From the NCBI GenBank assembly GCA_010645155.1, contig CM021322.1, positions 3,028,437-3,092,436 of the forward strand: DNA of 64,000 nucleotides, given 5' to 3'. Shown piece by piece: positions 47,101 to 59,093 of this stretch (positions within the stretch are counted from its first letter, which is position 1; every line of letters begins with the position of its first letter). The notes beneath the pieces are model-generated. The model saw only the letters and a list, made by a program, of their open reading frames with translations. It was not told the DNA's origin and did no database searches. The DNA is from Tigriopus japonicus (lineage: Eukaryota > Arthropoda > Copepoda > Harpacticoida > Harpacticidae). The translations under genes and the position numbers were made by a program.

Positions 47101-50100
47101 GTTCATGTCTTTCGACTAAAGTACACTTCAATGGATCCGAAGATAGAGTGTCGAATAAAAAGATAAACTATAAGTTTGTTACGGAGGTGTTCTTATCAGT
47201 ATGATGTGACCTTCAAACTTGAGATAAGACCTGATTTCGGAAAAAGCACCGATATCATTGGATTTTGCGAGGGTGGAATGGACAAAAATATTGTCTGCAA
47301 CGGTTGAAAAAATTCATTGCTTTATTTATGCATTTAACCGTATTATAAACTGGAATACTATAAACCCCGAGCAAATCATTATATTTCATTATCATAAAGT
47401 AGATAAAATAGAGAGAAGCAATATTTTTGTCACTTACAATACATAGAGTACTGTTTTAAGTGAGGACTTGTTTAGGCCTTAGACCTTTAGACCTTCAATT
47501 TGATAGCTGATGAAGGTCTGATTTTGAATAAGTGATTATTTGGGCCCAGAAAAGTGTTTGCAAAAAAGTGTCAAAATATCCAATAAATATTTTATTAAAA
47601 AGCCCTAGATATTTGCTAAATATTTGAAAAAAGCCGGATATTTAAGAAATATTTTTGACAACGCCATTACTTGGTATTTTTGTCTGTGTGTACCGATTTT
47701 TCAAATTTGTTTTTGGTGAATTTGATGAATTTGACCGTGTTTGGAGGCATACACTTGACATATTAATGATTTAACAATACAATTTTCAATTTGCCTCAAT
47801 AGATGGCGTAGTTTTTTCATGTTTGAAGTTTTGGTTGTGAATGTTGAAAATGTGGAAATCTGAAAACAAATGTCATTTTGTAGAGATTTTTGTATTATGG
47901 GTTTATTTTGGGTAAGCCCTCTTGAGCATTGATCCTTCATTTATTTTCCTCAATTTTGCCTGAAATATTAATTCTGACTTAAACATTCGAGAAGATATTC
48001 ATTTTTTCATAAAACAGCAAAAGTATTTAAAATAATTGAGCAAAAACGGAGAAATATTTTTAAAATATTTTTAAGGAAATATTTCCGGGCCCTAGTGATT
48101 ATTGTTTCCTTGTTCATCAATCGTACCTTAGCTTATTTGAGCAATGTGAAGATAAGTCCCATTTCGTCTCAAATGTTCCAAGCATGAAAAGTACGTATAA
48201 ATGCCAACTGTGCATACTCTGTGAAGTGTGAATGGATTTGTACGCTCCCTCAATTTTGAATACGATTCATCAAGTTACCTTGAACACCATGCATATGTGA
48301 CGGACCAATTATTGAATTCTAATGATCCTCTATTATAGTGTTTTCTTAAAAGACTCGTGGCCACTTAACTCCCAGATCAGTTTCTTTGCAAACTTTTGCC
48401 ACATCATTGTTAACAATGAGTGAGGGTCTTGTCACATTGTAGAAATGATGCCGGAAAAAAAGGTTTTGTTTTGTTCTTCGATACCTCATTGAAGTGATTG
48501 CACGTGGACTCAAGCTTCTTTAAGGTATTTGAAGTTTCCAACAAGGTCTCAATAACGTAAACCAATTTTATATGTTATCACATTAATGCTGGGAAGGTAT
48601 TAGTTGTTATCTCAAATCACAAACACAATGTAAATTTGAAATGTCATTGGTTCGAAACGTCAGGCTTTTTACGACTTTGTTCTCGATTTAATATTCCTTT
48701 TGACTACCACTACACTTAACCGCGTTAGTTCAGAATGCTCAAAGGTTGTAATTTCATTGGAGGCTGCATTTTCACTCATTTAGATTCTGCAACAAAATGT
48801 GGTCCATTTGGTCTGGAACCCCATTAAAATTCACCTTTGATCCATACCAGATCAAGTTCTCATCAAAATGAATTTTCACCTCAGCCAATATGTTTCCCCA
48901 AGTTCAACCTAAGCATACGTTCAGCTTTCCAGAATCGAAATTTTCTTAATTTTTCATACACATCACCCCGATTGAAGCTGTTTTCCATTTTGGATGCATT
49001 TATTTTGATGATAAAAACAAAAAGATGATAATGGAAGTCGGATAAGACAATCCAATATAAGAAGGCATCCATGGACCAACAAGACATCAAGATATATTTA
49101 AATGCTGTCCTTTTCTCTCTTCATGGTTTAATTCTTGAATAAGGGAATTGACTCAGTACATCCCAATGACGAGTATAAAACATACCGTTTGTACAAGAAT
49201 ACTTTCAAAATTTGGTCCCAATCTTTAATTTGTGGGCACGTTGGTGGTCACGAGGCAAAACCCCTAAGCATGGTGAACAACAAATCCTAGTTGACACTGA
49301 AATGGGTCCCTTTCTTACCCGGTGCTATTGAATTTTTTTGCTTCAAGCACTTAAAACCCACAGAGATACTGAATGAAACATAGTACAAGAATTTCACAAA
49401 AGCACTCAAGGGGAGAATTTTCTGTAGGAAAGAAGCTCGTTAATTTCAAACTCCACAGCCTTTGTTGCTACGCCTAATAAACATTTAATTGCACCCATAA
49501 GCACTTCTGGCACCAACAAGAGTGCATTTTTTACTTCTTACCCCAAATCTTCCAAGCGTCAGTAACTCCTGCTCAATTTTGCTCATGAAAATGTGCCTCA
49601 AATAAGCTACTTAATGGAGACAGCAAGTTTCATTAACTTAAAGCAATTCTACTCACCTATCGTGGTAAAAATCGTGAGCGAATACATTAGGGCAGACGAA
49701 AATGTCCAGATTCGCACTCCGGGATTGGTCCCAGTGTATCCATGGCGAATGTTTCCGACCATATCGTGCTGGAATTCGACCACCAGTTTCCTGGTAAACT
49801 TTCGCCAATCATCTTGTCTCAATATATTTGTGTGAAGGGTGGCGTTCCACAATGAACGTGCAAAACCTTTCCGGAGTTTCAAGGCTACCACGGATTCCTC
49901 CATCTGGGAGTCGGCTTCCAATGAAGCAAACACAAAGGCTCCCATAACCATATATAGGGCAATGAGCCCACACACGCCCACTTGGGTGAATAGAAAGGCT
50001 AAGACCTTCCGGATCCAATTGATCACCCGCTCGATAAAGGTGTAGGTCCGGGTACGTTTGTAGTAATACCGAGGAGCCGTGTCCCTCTCCCGAGCAGAAA

Positions 50101-50122
50101 TCTTGTGGTAGGTCGTGTGCAT
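44178..50122 (-). CDS. Two-pore-domain (K2P/TWIK-type) potassium channel
   Basis: A background (leak) K+ channel of the plasma membrane; two subunits make one pore. Minus-strand exons 50122-49657, 45614-45464 and 45093-44178 join in phase (1, then 2) to 510 residues. Layout: TM1 about 46-68; pore 1 with filter TTIGYGN at 153-159, split by intron 1 inside the filter; TM2 about 170-193 with IGIPLML; a long Ser/Lys/Arg-rich cytoplasmic loop of about 200 residues (194-393); TM3 about 394-414; pore 2 with TIGFGD at 435-440; TM4 about 464-484; a short basic tail. The GYG/GFG filter pair is normal for K2P. The long TM2-TM3 loop resembles invertebrate TWK-type channels rather than the vertebrate TREK or TASK pattern. 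NAT at residues 93-95 is a possible N-glycosylation site in the extracellular cap. Regulation may act through the loop, but no specific site is proven. Confidence 0.93.
45615..49656 (-). other. K2P intron 1 (4.0 kb)
   Basis: It interrupts the first selectivity filter (ATAG|GTGAGT ... TTTCTAG|GC). It contains a 555-base MITE at 47540-48094 and otherwise AT-rich DNA without a gene. Confidence 0.75.
47540..48094. mobile_element. hAT-like MITE with 8-bp target-site duplication
   Basis: The ends are TTGGGCCCAGAAA at the left and, read inward from the right on the minus strand, TAGGGCCCGGAAA. GTGATTAT flanks both sides (47532-47539 and 48095-48102), a perfect 8-base duplication as made by hAT transposases. 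The subterminal regions are rich in AAATATTT motifs at both ends. There is no coding capacity. Inserted in K2P intron 1. Confidence 0.72.
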
Positions 50123-51069
50123 GCTCCACTGTGATTCACCATGCTACTGGTTGATGGCTAGCCAGGAACCTGGTCTCACACTGATGCACTTGGACACGGT
50201 GGGAAACGTGGCACTGACTTTGATTGGACCATCATTTAATTAGGATTTGGCTAATCGCTTCATGTCAGGGATTAGAATCGACTGCAGTATGGGAAACGGG
50301 TCCATCTCGCAAGTCGTGAAACACGGACCCACTTCGCGTCAAATTTCCTCGCGACAGAGGAGGGAAAGCTCAAGAGCTGTTCGGAGTTTATCTCAAACTT
50401 GAGAAAAAGTAAGCACTTACGATCGTAACGCGAGCTGGGTAGAAGAAAACCTCACTTAATTTAGGTGCTCCTTGCGTTTGTTCCCGAACGATTTCTGTTC
50501 GAAAACTCTACTGATCCTCTTTGACATTGATGGATCAATTGCCAGAGCCTGATTTATTGAAGTCGATTCTACAACCAATGTTTATTACGAACTTGATATG
50601 TAAACATCCCGCACAGCCCGCATCAAGTTTGGATAGATCACAATGCTTCCTTTTCGTTGATGTAAAAAATTCCAATTTTGTTTCACGGCAAATTGGGTGC
50701 AACTCCATTGCTATCAACTAGCCCAAGGTACCCATCCCAAGCAGAGCTTATGTACAGTACGTTAGTCAGTTTCTGTATGGGAAAATTGACATTGTTAATA
50801 AACATTTGACGTTATCGCCCAGTCGGACGGACCGCGTGTGCAAGTAGTGTGGAATACGTCTCATCTCACCAGGAGAGACGAAAAATGAGGCCAAGATTTC
50901 CTTGAAGATTGCAGGGTATGCAATTCTGATGGGGGGTTGACAGGTTTCAAGACAACACGTGACATACTTGTGTAAGAAATTCAAATCTATTTATCATTTC
51001 TGCATGTAGTTATCACAGCCTGAATCGATCAGGATTATCACAGCAATTACATTTCGATAAACTTGGGGG
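50123..51069. other. Intergenic region upstream of K2P
   Basis: It holds the K2P upstream region and the 3' flank of the next minus-strand gene. No further gene is seen; a second, noncoding K2P exon could lie here but is not identifiable. Confidence 0.5.
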
Positions 51070-53546
51070 TTATCCCAGAGTTTCGGAGATGCTTGTGGCA
51101 ACATTGGACAGATCTTTGATAAGATCTCCTTTCAAAGTTGCCACGCTCTCCACTTTTTGTAGTAGGGTTGAAATTGTTTCCGTTTTTTCTTCCGCCAACA
51201 ACAACGGAATAGCGATTTCGTCGCCAATTTCCTTGCGTAACAATTGTTCAAGTTTTCTTAGCACATCGGGCATGAACACTTCCGAGAATTCAAAAATGAA
51301 TCTCGTTATATAGTCCTTTAAAGTTCGCTTGATGATGCCACAAAACGAAATCACCCTCACACCAAATACTCGAATTTCGCAACCCTCCAAGCCAATGTGG
51401 TCCACATTCCAGTGGAGGATCTTGGCGTCGAGCCTCAGGTCAAATTTGAACACAAGAAACTTTTGCATACTCGTGTAACCAGGCATTGCTTGGTAGGAGT
51501 TGGTAAACTTGTTGAACAACTGCGTTTCTGCTGGGCGATCCTCAATCCGGACTCCTTTTGCCAGAATCCTGGCCCCAACCCAAACTTTGCCCTGAGATAA
51601 AAGGGACAGCGGGATAGTGTTTTGATATTTAGTGAAGCACCTATGACAGATCATTTTGCCCAACCTGACAAAGGCATCTCCTTTCACATTCAGACTGACA
51701 TCGAGATCCCCACCAAGTATGATTGACGTCTTCAGTTGTTCTTCCATTTTGGCAACACTGCCAGCAATGCGCAACGTGCTTGCGCCATAAACTTTGGCCT
51801 TCACGATGGTTTTTGGAACCGAGACGGTCACTTTGCATTCATCCATGAGGTTGACAAATCCAGTGTGGGAGTCAAGGACGATCTCGCCATCGTTAACGGT
51901 AACAAATGCGTCCGTTGCTCTTATGAACTCCTTGATTTTGGCAGAGATGATTTGAGTGGTGATGTAGTCAATCCGCCTACTTTTTGAACGGCTCTTCAAG
52001 GCCGTGAAAACTTGAGGGCCCACAAGTAAGGCTCTGACAGGGAAACCGGCTCCTGTGTTGTCAAATTGGGCCAATACAAGTTTGCTGACAAAGTGAACAA
52101 AGTGATCGTCGAGAAATGGATCCAAGGGAAGAGGTAATGGACCTAAAAACCAAAAGAAAGTGCTGAGTATGGATACAAAGTGTGGATTGGAGATACAAGT
52201 TTCGTACCTATGTTGAGGAAATCAAGGTTCCTTAACTTGGTTGTCACAGCCCCCTCAAATTCTGACTTTTTGAGAACGCTTGTTAGATATCCAACAAGCT
52301 CGACCAAGTTCAGATTTGAGCCTTGGACACCCATTAGACCAGGAGCCAAGGCATTGGATAGGAATGGCAAAGTCTCGTTATTCACCTTCTTCAAAATACT
52401 GCTGAGTTGTTCTAAAAGCTTAAGATCAAGCTCGTAAATGGTTCTCAGTTGTTTAAAATAACGACCGAATGTCTCCTTGAGCAAATCGCTGCCTCCAGCC
52501 AATAAGGCAGCATTTTCCCCATCTTCTTCCGATGTCATATTTGAGGCAATCGTCTCAGTCTCTAAGTCGATGAATTCCGTAGTAGTTTCCATGCCCTCCT
52601 CCATAGGGTCAACAGTGGTCATTGGCTCTTCTTCGGGGTCCAGAGTGGTTTCTGGGACTTCAGTGAAATCCTCGGCGCTTTTCAAAAGATCATCTATTTC
52701 TGAAAATCCTTTGAGGCTCTTGATTCCTCGAGCTCGCATGACTTTCAGGACTGCCCTACTGATGATTTCCAGATCTTCAGCGTCGTTTTCGGAGAAAAAT
52801 TCCGTAGTTTCGTCACTTTCGGGGACTTGAGTTGTGCTTGAGGTTTGTTCTTCGTCATCACTCACAGATATATTGGTGGTTGTTTCCATGTTTTCTTCTT
52901 CGTCCTCGTCATTCATGGGCAAATTTGTGGTCGTTTCCATGTTTTCTTCAGTGATTGGTGTGTTCATTGTGATTTCGCTTTCTGTAGATGATTCAGCGAT
53001 TGGAAGATTAGATGTTGACGTCGGATCTGGAGGATCCGTGAAATCTTCGCTCGAAGTCAATAAGGCTTCAATTTCCGAAAAATCATCAACATCAAGGCTT
53101 TTCATGCCTCGTTCTCTCATCAGCCTTAGTAAGGCTCCTCCGATCTTGATCTCCGGCTCTTCAGAGCAAGGACAACATGGCCTTAAAGTTGAGGTTTCCA
53201 ATAAATTAGTTGTCTCGTCGTTTTCATTGCTTCTTGTAGACACTTCAAGTTCATCTGATTTAGTTTCGTTCCTGATTGGACCTGAGGGGGGCATCAGAGC
53301 TAAGTTTGGCCTAAATGTCAAGCTGTCCATGTCAGAAATTGTTGATGTCTCTGTTGGACTGTGAGTTTGTTCCTGGGTGGAACTTTCTCTTAATGAGTTC
53401 TCCTCCCTTTGCTGAGTCGTCATTTCCATGTCAAACTCAGTCGTGCCAGTCGTTTCAATTGCAGTTGTGGAAATTGCATTTTCAGAATCGACGTTGGTGG
53501 TCATTCTTGGTGAACTATAGTACACACAAGGGTCATTGGCAACCAT
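51070..53546 (-). CDS. Acidic Thr-rich protein with a possible TULIP (BPI-like) C-terminal domain
   Basis: Two exons on the minus strand, about 53546-52208 and 52142-51070, joined in phase 1. The first ends LDFLNIG and the second starts PLPLPLDPFLDD. The N-terminal part is acidic and rich in Thr, Ser and Glu (mucin-like; ENMETTTN occurs twice). It holds a duplicated segment of about 38 residues: GGALLRLMRERGMKSL at 53147-53031 and SRAVLKVMRARGIKSL at 52766-52653, each ending in EDFT. From about 52500 down the protein becomes ordered (GGSDLLKETFGRYFKQLR). The last 350 residues alternate beta-like stretches and end in an amphipathic helix (DVLRKLEQLLRKEIGDE). This resembles TULIP lipid-binding proteins such as BPI/LBP or Der p 7, but I infer it by pattern only. 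No signal peptide is visible; the 5' end may be an acceptor (GCCAG|GA before the ATG at 53546), with an upstream exon. Confidence 0.62.
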
Positions 53547-54415
53547 TCCTGGCGAAATTATTACGATAAGAATGTTTTTTTCACAATAAGGAAGAAGTAG
53601 CACTCATTTAAATGGTGCTTATTTTTCATCAACGTTACAAAATGAAGTTTATCTCACTTGGTCCAAGATCCCAGCAAGATTGCCTTCTTGCCGAGTTCAT
53701 GGTTGAAAGACTTACGCTCTACAACTTAGGCTCTCAACTCATCTTGTTTCCCCACATTCAGAAGAAACGAGTACATGTGCCTTCACCGTTGAAAAATGGG
53801 AAAAATAATGCATGTTTCACACCTTGAGTTTTTAGGGACAAATTTCATAAAGCCCCTTTTTTTGAAAACCTTGCTTTTGACCATGATGTAACTGGTATCC
53901 CAAATTTCGTTCTGTTGATCTGTTTTGTGTAGAAAAATAAAGTAATCAAAGACGGTGGAATGTCCAGTTTTTTCTCATTTTAGAAAACCCTGGAAAATCG
54001 TTTACTTTCAAACACCTTTGGCAACCCTTTTAGTGCCCCCGTAAATAGTGGAGTTTGATTGCTCCTGATGGATATGCCCCAAAAGCATCATAATCAATAG
54101 GATCAGATAAGCTCGAACTTGGGAGACCAATTACGATGAATTCAAGGTCAAGACCATGCGAAAGTAATTATGGTAGCAACGTACGATTAAGCCACTTTCT
54201 CAACCACATCCACATGAAGTTCCCACGCAAGTTGACAAGCAATTTTTAGCCTATTTCCTGGCAATTTCCCTTCTTCCGCAATTTTGACCCCCACAATTTG
54301 TTCTTTTTTTCTATGGTTCTCGATTGACTCGCGTCACATGGATTCTCCAGTTCATGGTCATTTGAAAGTACAAAACCACCCCAAGATCTAAAACGCTCGT
54401 GACTGATAGAATGCG
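53547..54415. other. Gap between two acidic-protein ORFs
   Basis: No gene is supported. If the two flanking minus-strand ORFs are one gene, this is mostly its intron. Confidence 0.45.
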
Positions 54416-55720
54416 TCACAAGCTCATCTGATGGACATGAACGTGCACAAAACAAAGCAAGATGAAAGTTGTCAATGACCTTGATTCCAAATCCAATGGG
54501 TCAAGCGACCCATCCAACATGATGTAATCGTCCTCATATGACATATCCAAATCACCGCCATCGATCTCGGCAGCCAGAATGTCCATGTAGAAATCCATAT
54601 CATCATCAACCATGTCGACGTCCGTCATGTCTTCATCGTTCAAATAATCGAACCCCAAAAGAAAAGGGTTTTGAATATCCCGCCAAGTTATCTCAGAGTC
54701 TTCAACTTCGGTGCTATTTGTCCTTAGATGAGGATCATCCTCTAATGTCATTAAAGTTATGTTAGGCAAAGTTGTCGAGACAATCTCTTGAATCTCCAGA
54801 GATTCTGTAAAAGGCAATGTTGAAGTTTCCGCGTCAAACTCAAAACCCAAGAGATTAGTTTCTTTTGGTGGTGGAAGTGTAGTAATTGTTGTTTGCTCAT
54901 CTGGCTCTTCACTTGAAGACGTAAATGTTGAGACCTCATCATTTGCCACCCTGAAACCCGTTATCGGGAAATTGGTGACCAAACTTGCCAGTTCCTTTTC
55001 CGGTCTCACTTGTTCGAAATTCAATAGGGTTACCACCTCAGAATTGTCTTCTGAGGTTGTAGGTTCATCAATGACAGGAAATTCTGTTACAACCTCAACT
55101 GCTGATTGTTCAATTTGAAAAATGTTTTGATTTAACTTAGGCTGATCTGTCACGAATTCGTTGCCTTCCGTCACCGAAGTGATGTCAGTCGTGACAGTTT
55201 CTTTCACGAAAGAACTCGAAACGATCGCCGACGGGCTTATTGACAACCGCTTTTTTGAAGGTGCTATCGTTGCTGCTTCTGTATTTGATACAATCGTCGA
55301 ACAGCTTTCTGTGGTTGTGGCTAATTCTTCCGGAATGGTCGATAAAGAGGCTTCGGATTCTGTCGAGATCAAAGGTTCTATTGGGAATGGCGTAGAAGCC
55401 GTGTTCAATGAAACTGGGACACTTGTCATTTCGTCATTGGACACAAGGGTTGATGTTATTTCTTCACTCCCACCACTTTCGGATGATCTTGGCCTTGAAA
55501 GTGGTGATCCTGATTGCTGATGATCTGCGAGCGGATGGCCTGGAAAGAGCTTGTCAAGGTCTATGGGCACCTCAATCTGTCTTTTAAGTTGAATAGGTCG
55601 GAAGCGTATCCGTTTGATGCGTCTTCGTCTGGCAGGTAAAGAACTCGAAACAAAGAGGTTATTTTCAAAGAGCACATTGACCACCATGACACAAATTCCC
55701 AGAAACACAAGGGGGCGCAT
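54416..55720 (-). CDS. Secreted acidic Ser/Thr-rich protein
   Basis: A single open frame of 434 residues. I chose the ATG at 55720; the frame opens three codons earlier only with a GTG. It starts MRPLVFLGICVMVVNVLF, a clear signal peptide, followed by a basic ARRRRIKRIRFR stretch that could be a furin-type processing site. The rest is low-complexity and acidic, with many Thr, Ser, Glu and Val residues (for example ITSTLVSNDEMTSVPVS), suggesting an O-glycosylated secreted protein. Near the C terminus is a strongly acidic run (DMTDVDMVDDDMDFYMD). The last 20 codons after DPLDLES turn hydrophobic and may be intron sequence: an AG|GTCATT donor there is in phase 2. I recognise no family. The neighbour at 51070-53546 has the same composition and lacks a signal peptide, so both may be one gene. 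Confidence 0.6.
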   Translation of the reverse strand: MRPLVFLGICVMVVNVLFENNLFVSSSLPARRRRIKRIRFRPIQLKRQIEVPIDLDKLFPGHPLADHQQSGSPLSRPRSSESGGSEEITSTLVSNDEMTSVPVSLNTASTPFPIEPLISTESEASLSTIPEELATTTESCSTIVSNTEAATIAPSKKRLSISPSAIVSSSFVKETVTTDITSVTEGNEFVTDQPKLNQNIFQIEQSAVEVVTEFPVIDEPTTSEDNSEVVTLLNFEQVRPEKELASLVTNFPITGFRVANDEVSTFTSSSEEPDEQTTITTLPPPKETNLLGFEFDAETSTLPFTESLEIQEIVSTTLPNITLMTLEDDPHLRTNSTEVEDSEITWRDIQNPFLLGFDYLNDEDMTDVDMVDDDMDFYMDILAAEIDGGDLDMSYEDDYIMLDGSLDPLDLESRSLTTFILLCFVHVHVHQMSL

Positions 55721-57123
55721 CGTCTTCACAATTGAATGACGCCAAAAAAGTAGAACAGATCGTTTCCTTTTTCACATCAATTTGATGCTAGGTTGTTTCT
55801 CATGCGGCGCTTGAAGCAAAATGTGAATCTGAAATCCACCACGTCGTCTTCGTGATGTCGGTAGTAAACCATCCAAAAATTTGCAAGACGAATTGTACTC
55901 CGAATGACCCTGATGCACTTTCTGCCAAGGCTCGAATTTAGATTTCTACCTTTGTTCCGTTGGGGCGGATTTAATATTTGACCAGTGGCTCTCTTAATCT
56001 CGCTGACTCTCTATTAAATGATGGGGCTTCCCCAATTTTTTAATGAATACCATTTTCCACCGTTGGTCACATCATATCACATCAGGAGAAGGATCATGTC
56101 ATGTTTCCATGACATTGGATGCGATGCTGTGACTATGATATCATTTTCCCCAATGGGAAATGCAGTTTTTAAACGGATGATCAACGTTTACACTATTCAT
56201 TAGCACCATTGAAGACACTGCACTCACTTAATTACCGCGGATCTTTGCCAAAAGCTCGTTCACACGTTGCATGCTTGAATGCGTACAAGAGCACCATTCC
56301 ACCATTGTGTACACTTGGAAGGCTCGGCATGAACTGGAAATTGTTCCATTCGGTTTTCCTCTTTGCTACCAAGATGGCAAGTTGTGCGTAAGGTGTACTT
56401 TCGTATGTGCTTACGGCAAGTGGCATGGCGCTCATACGCAAACCAACCAACTTACTTCCATTTTTAAGTAGGTATTAGCGGTTAACCGAACGTTCGAGAT
56501 GTGCTTGCTGCGATGAATATCTTCATACGATGAGTGATGAGGTATATACAATAGTTCTTCGGGTTTATCATTTCCGAAGCAATGAATTCAAAGCTATGGA
56601 AACGAAGATCAAAGAAATGTAATCCGTTGAGAGTAAAAAAGTGTTCCAACAATACGCTTGATAGTAGAGTATAAAAACTTTTTTGCCATAAGTCGGACTG
56701 TTAAAAAGGTGCAAATAAAGGTTGCCAAAAATGCTAATTAAACTCCAACAAAAGTCCCAAAACTGCAAAAAGAAAACGTTAAAAAATGCAAAAAAAGTCT
56801 GCATAGTTACATTTCGATGAAATAAAAAAAATTGCCAACACCATTTTTTGTGCTCACTATGCACCCCAGGGAGTGCTAGAGCTTTTAGAACAATAAACAA
56901 ACACCAATCCCTTCCCACAAATTATTTACCAACCATAGAAACTCGCACCTCCATTATGCCATTATGGGAGGTAAGCCATCAAAAATGCCTTAAATACTAA
57001 CACATTTATGCTTCTATTCAATATATAGAAATTAAGGGCCACTAGAAAATCAAGAAAGGAATTTTGAAAAATGAATCTGCTTTGCTGAGTAAAAACTTGA
57101 AAATGTAAACGCCATAGAGTTAG

Positions 57124-57171
57124 AAGTGGCGTCGTGGTTAGCGCAGTTTCCTATAGTGAGAGAGGTTCCAG
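57124..57171 (+). repeat. tRNA-derived SINE head cut by the gap
   Basis: AGTGGCGTCGTGGTTAGCGC at 57125-57144 is a good pol III box A in a tRNA-like setting, followed by AGTGAGAGAGGTTCCAG, where an anticodon arm and variable loop would be. The box B region would fall in the N run that starts at 57172. A repeat copy may be why assembly failed here. Confidence 0.45.
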
Positions 57172-57655
57172 NNNNNNNNNNNNNNNNNNNNNNNNNNNNN
57201 NNNNNNNNNNNNNNNNNNNNNNNNNNNNNNNNNNNNNNNNNNNNNNNNNNNNNNNNNNNNNNNNNNNNNNNNNNNNNNNNNNNNNNNNNNNNNNNNNNNN
57301 NNNNNNNNNNNNNNNNNNNNNNNNNNNNNNNNNNNNNNNNNNNNNNNNNNNNNNNNNNNNNNNNNNNNNNNNNNNNNNNNNNNNNNNNNNNNNNNNNNNN
57401 NNNNNNNNNNNNNNNNNNNNNNNNNNNNNNNNNNNNNNNNNNNNNNNNNNNNNNNNNNNNNNNNNNNNNNNNNNNNNNNNNNNNNNNNNNNNNNNNNNNN
57501 NNNNNNNNNNNNNNNNNNNNNNNNNNNNNNNNNNNNNNNNNNNNNNNNNNNNNNNNNNNNNNNNNNNNNNNNNNNNNNNNNNNNNNNNNNNNNNNNNNNN
57601 NNNNNNNNNNNNNNNNNNNNNNNNNNNNNNNNNNNNNNNNNNNNNNNNNNNNNNN
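57172..57655. other. Assembly gap (484 N)
   Basis: A run of N. Confidence 0.99.
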
Positions 57656-59093
57656 TAGTAAAAAATCCGCAAAAAAAAAACATTACTTATCTTGTTATTG
57701 AAGAGTAATATGGCGTTGGTGGATCATCTATTTTCCACTTACTGAATTGAAGTGTAGGACAGGTGCATTTGTTTCATATTTGTATTCATTCGAATGAACT
57801 CGTGCACTCTTTTCACAGAGTTTCAAAAACAACTTTTTTCTAGCTCTTATACGGATTTTTAACCGATACGAAGGAATGGATTCCCAGTAAGAAGTCATAG
57901 GCAAGCTCAAACCACCAAATAAAGGAATACAAAAAAGTTATGCTCTTGCAACTGATGCAAATTTCGCACTGTAATTCTTTTCTTTCGATTAAAATTTGGT
58001 TATTGTGGATCACTAATCCAATCTTGTCAAGAGTTACAAAAATCTTAAGTAGTGAACCAACTGCCAAGGGTTTAAGTGACAATGACGAAGCACTTAGATT
58101 AATACCCAGTCGTACCAATTTGACTCAGTCCCAGACAAAAAGAAGCCATTGCATACCTTATGAATTCTGAAAGAATGCCTTAAGTCAACCTCTGGCCCAA
58201 AAATCAGGGCCACCAGCTCTTAATTCTTACGACTCAGAAGTTCAATAACCTCATCAAATGCAAAGTTTTTCTCTGACCTTTCCTTTGATTACCACTAAAT
58301 AATACTCCTGACCATTATTAGCTCTGTGAAAAATACCACGCAAACAACCTTGATAAGCCCTTTCTTTGGGCGACATGCAAGCCATCCCCAAAATGCATGA
58401 ACTACTTTCGTTTCCGAGATGCATCATTCTAGCTTAGGGCTACCCTTTGGCAATGTTAGCGACCCCTTTTCATGGTCAAGGTTATTGGGACGAAACTAAA
58501 TCTCCCTTGGCAGCTAATAAAACATGCGGTCGAAGCCAAAACAGATGACTTGCGCCAATGAAATTCCCAGATTTCCTCTTCAGGTTTGCCATCACGATGA
58601 ACATCGTCGGCATTGCAAACAGGTGTTTTTTTGTTCAGAGACTGGAATGAATTGTGTTAAGAAGTGATTAAGCGTCTCAAGTCATGGTTGGAGTCCTCAT
58701 GTTCAGAAATTTCTCGACCATCTTTTGAACACCCTTCTTCCCTTCTCAAGAGGCCCATTCTTGATTCAACAAGGTCATGGGGAAATACAGACATATTGGC
58801 ATTGTATGTAGTTGGTGGAGATCATCAAGCCATGATAACGATCTCTAATAAGTGGCTTGGCATGCTTCTGATAGAGAGCAAAATGAAATTAGAAGAATGT
58901 GTATTGATTATTTATTGTAACGAGAAAATAGGAGCAAATTTGAGTTGATGCTTAATTTCTTCTAAAGATGGTTAAACGGGAAGAACAAAAACGGGAAGAC
59001 ACTTTACGTCACTTTAGCATCGTGTCACTTGGTTTTCATTGTTTTCCTTACTGTGTGTCACATCACGCCTTCCATGGAAAGTTCGGTTTGACG

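Noticed and set aside
52477..53364. Long plus-strand open frames opposite the acidic protein
   Set aside because: They are Ser-rich mirror images of the Thr/Glu-rich minus-strand coding sequence; the minus strand has proper splice junctions and ordered protein sequence.
57126..57701. Long open frames over the N run, and similar ones at 35692-36149
   Set aside because: Made of unknown bases only.
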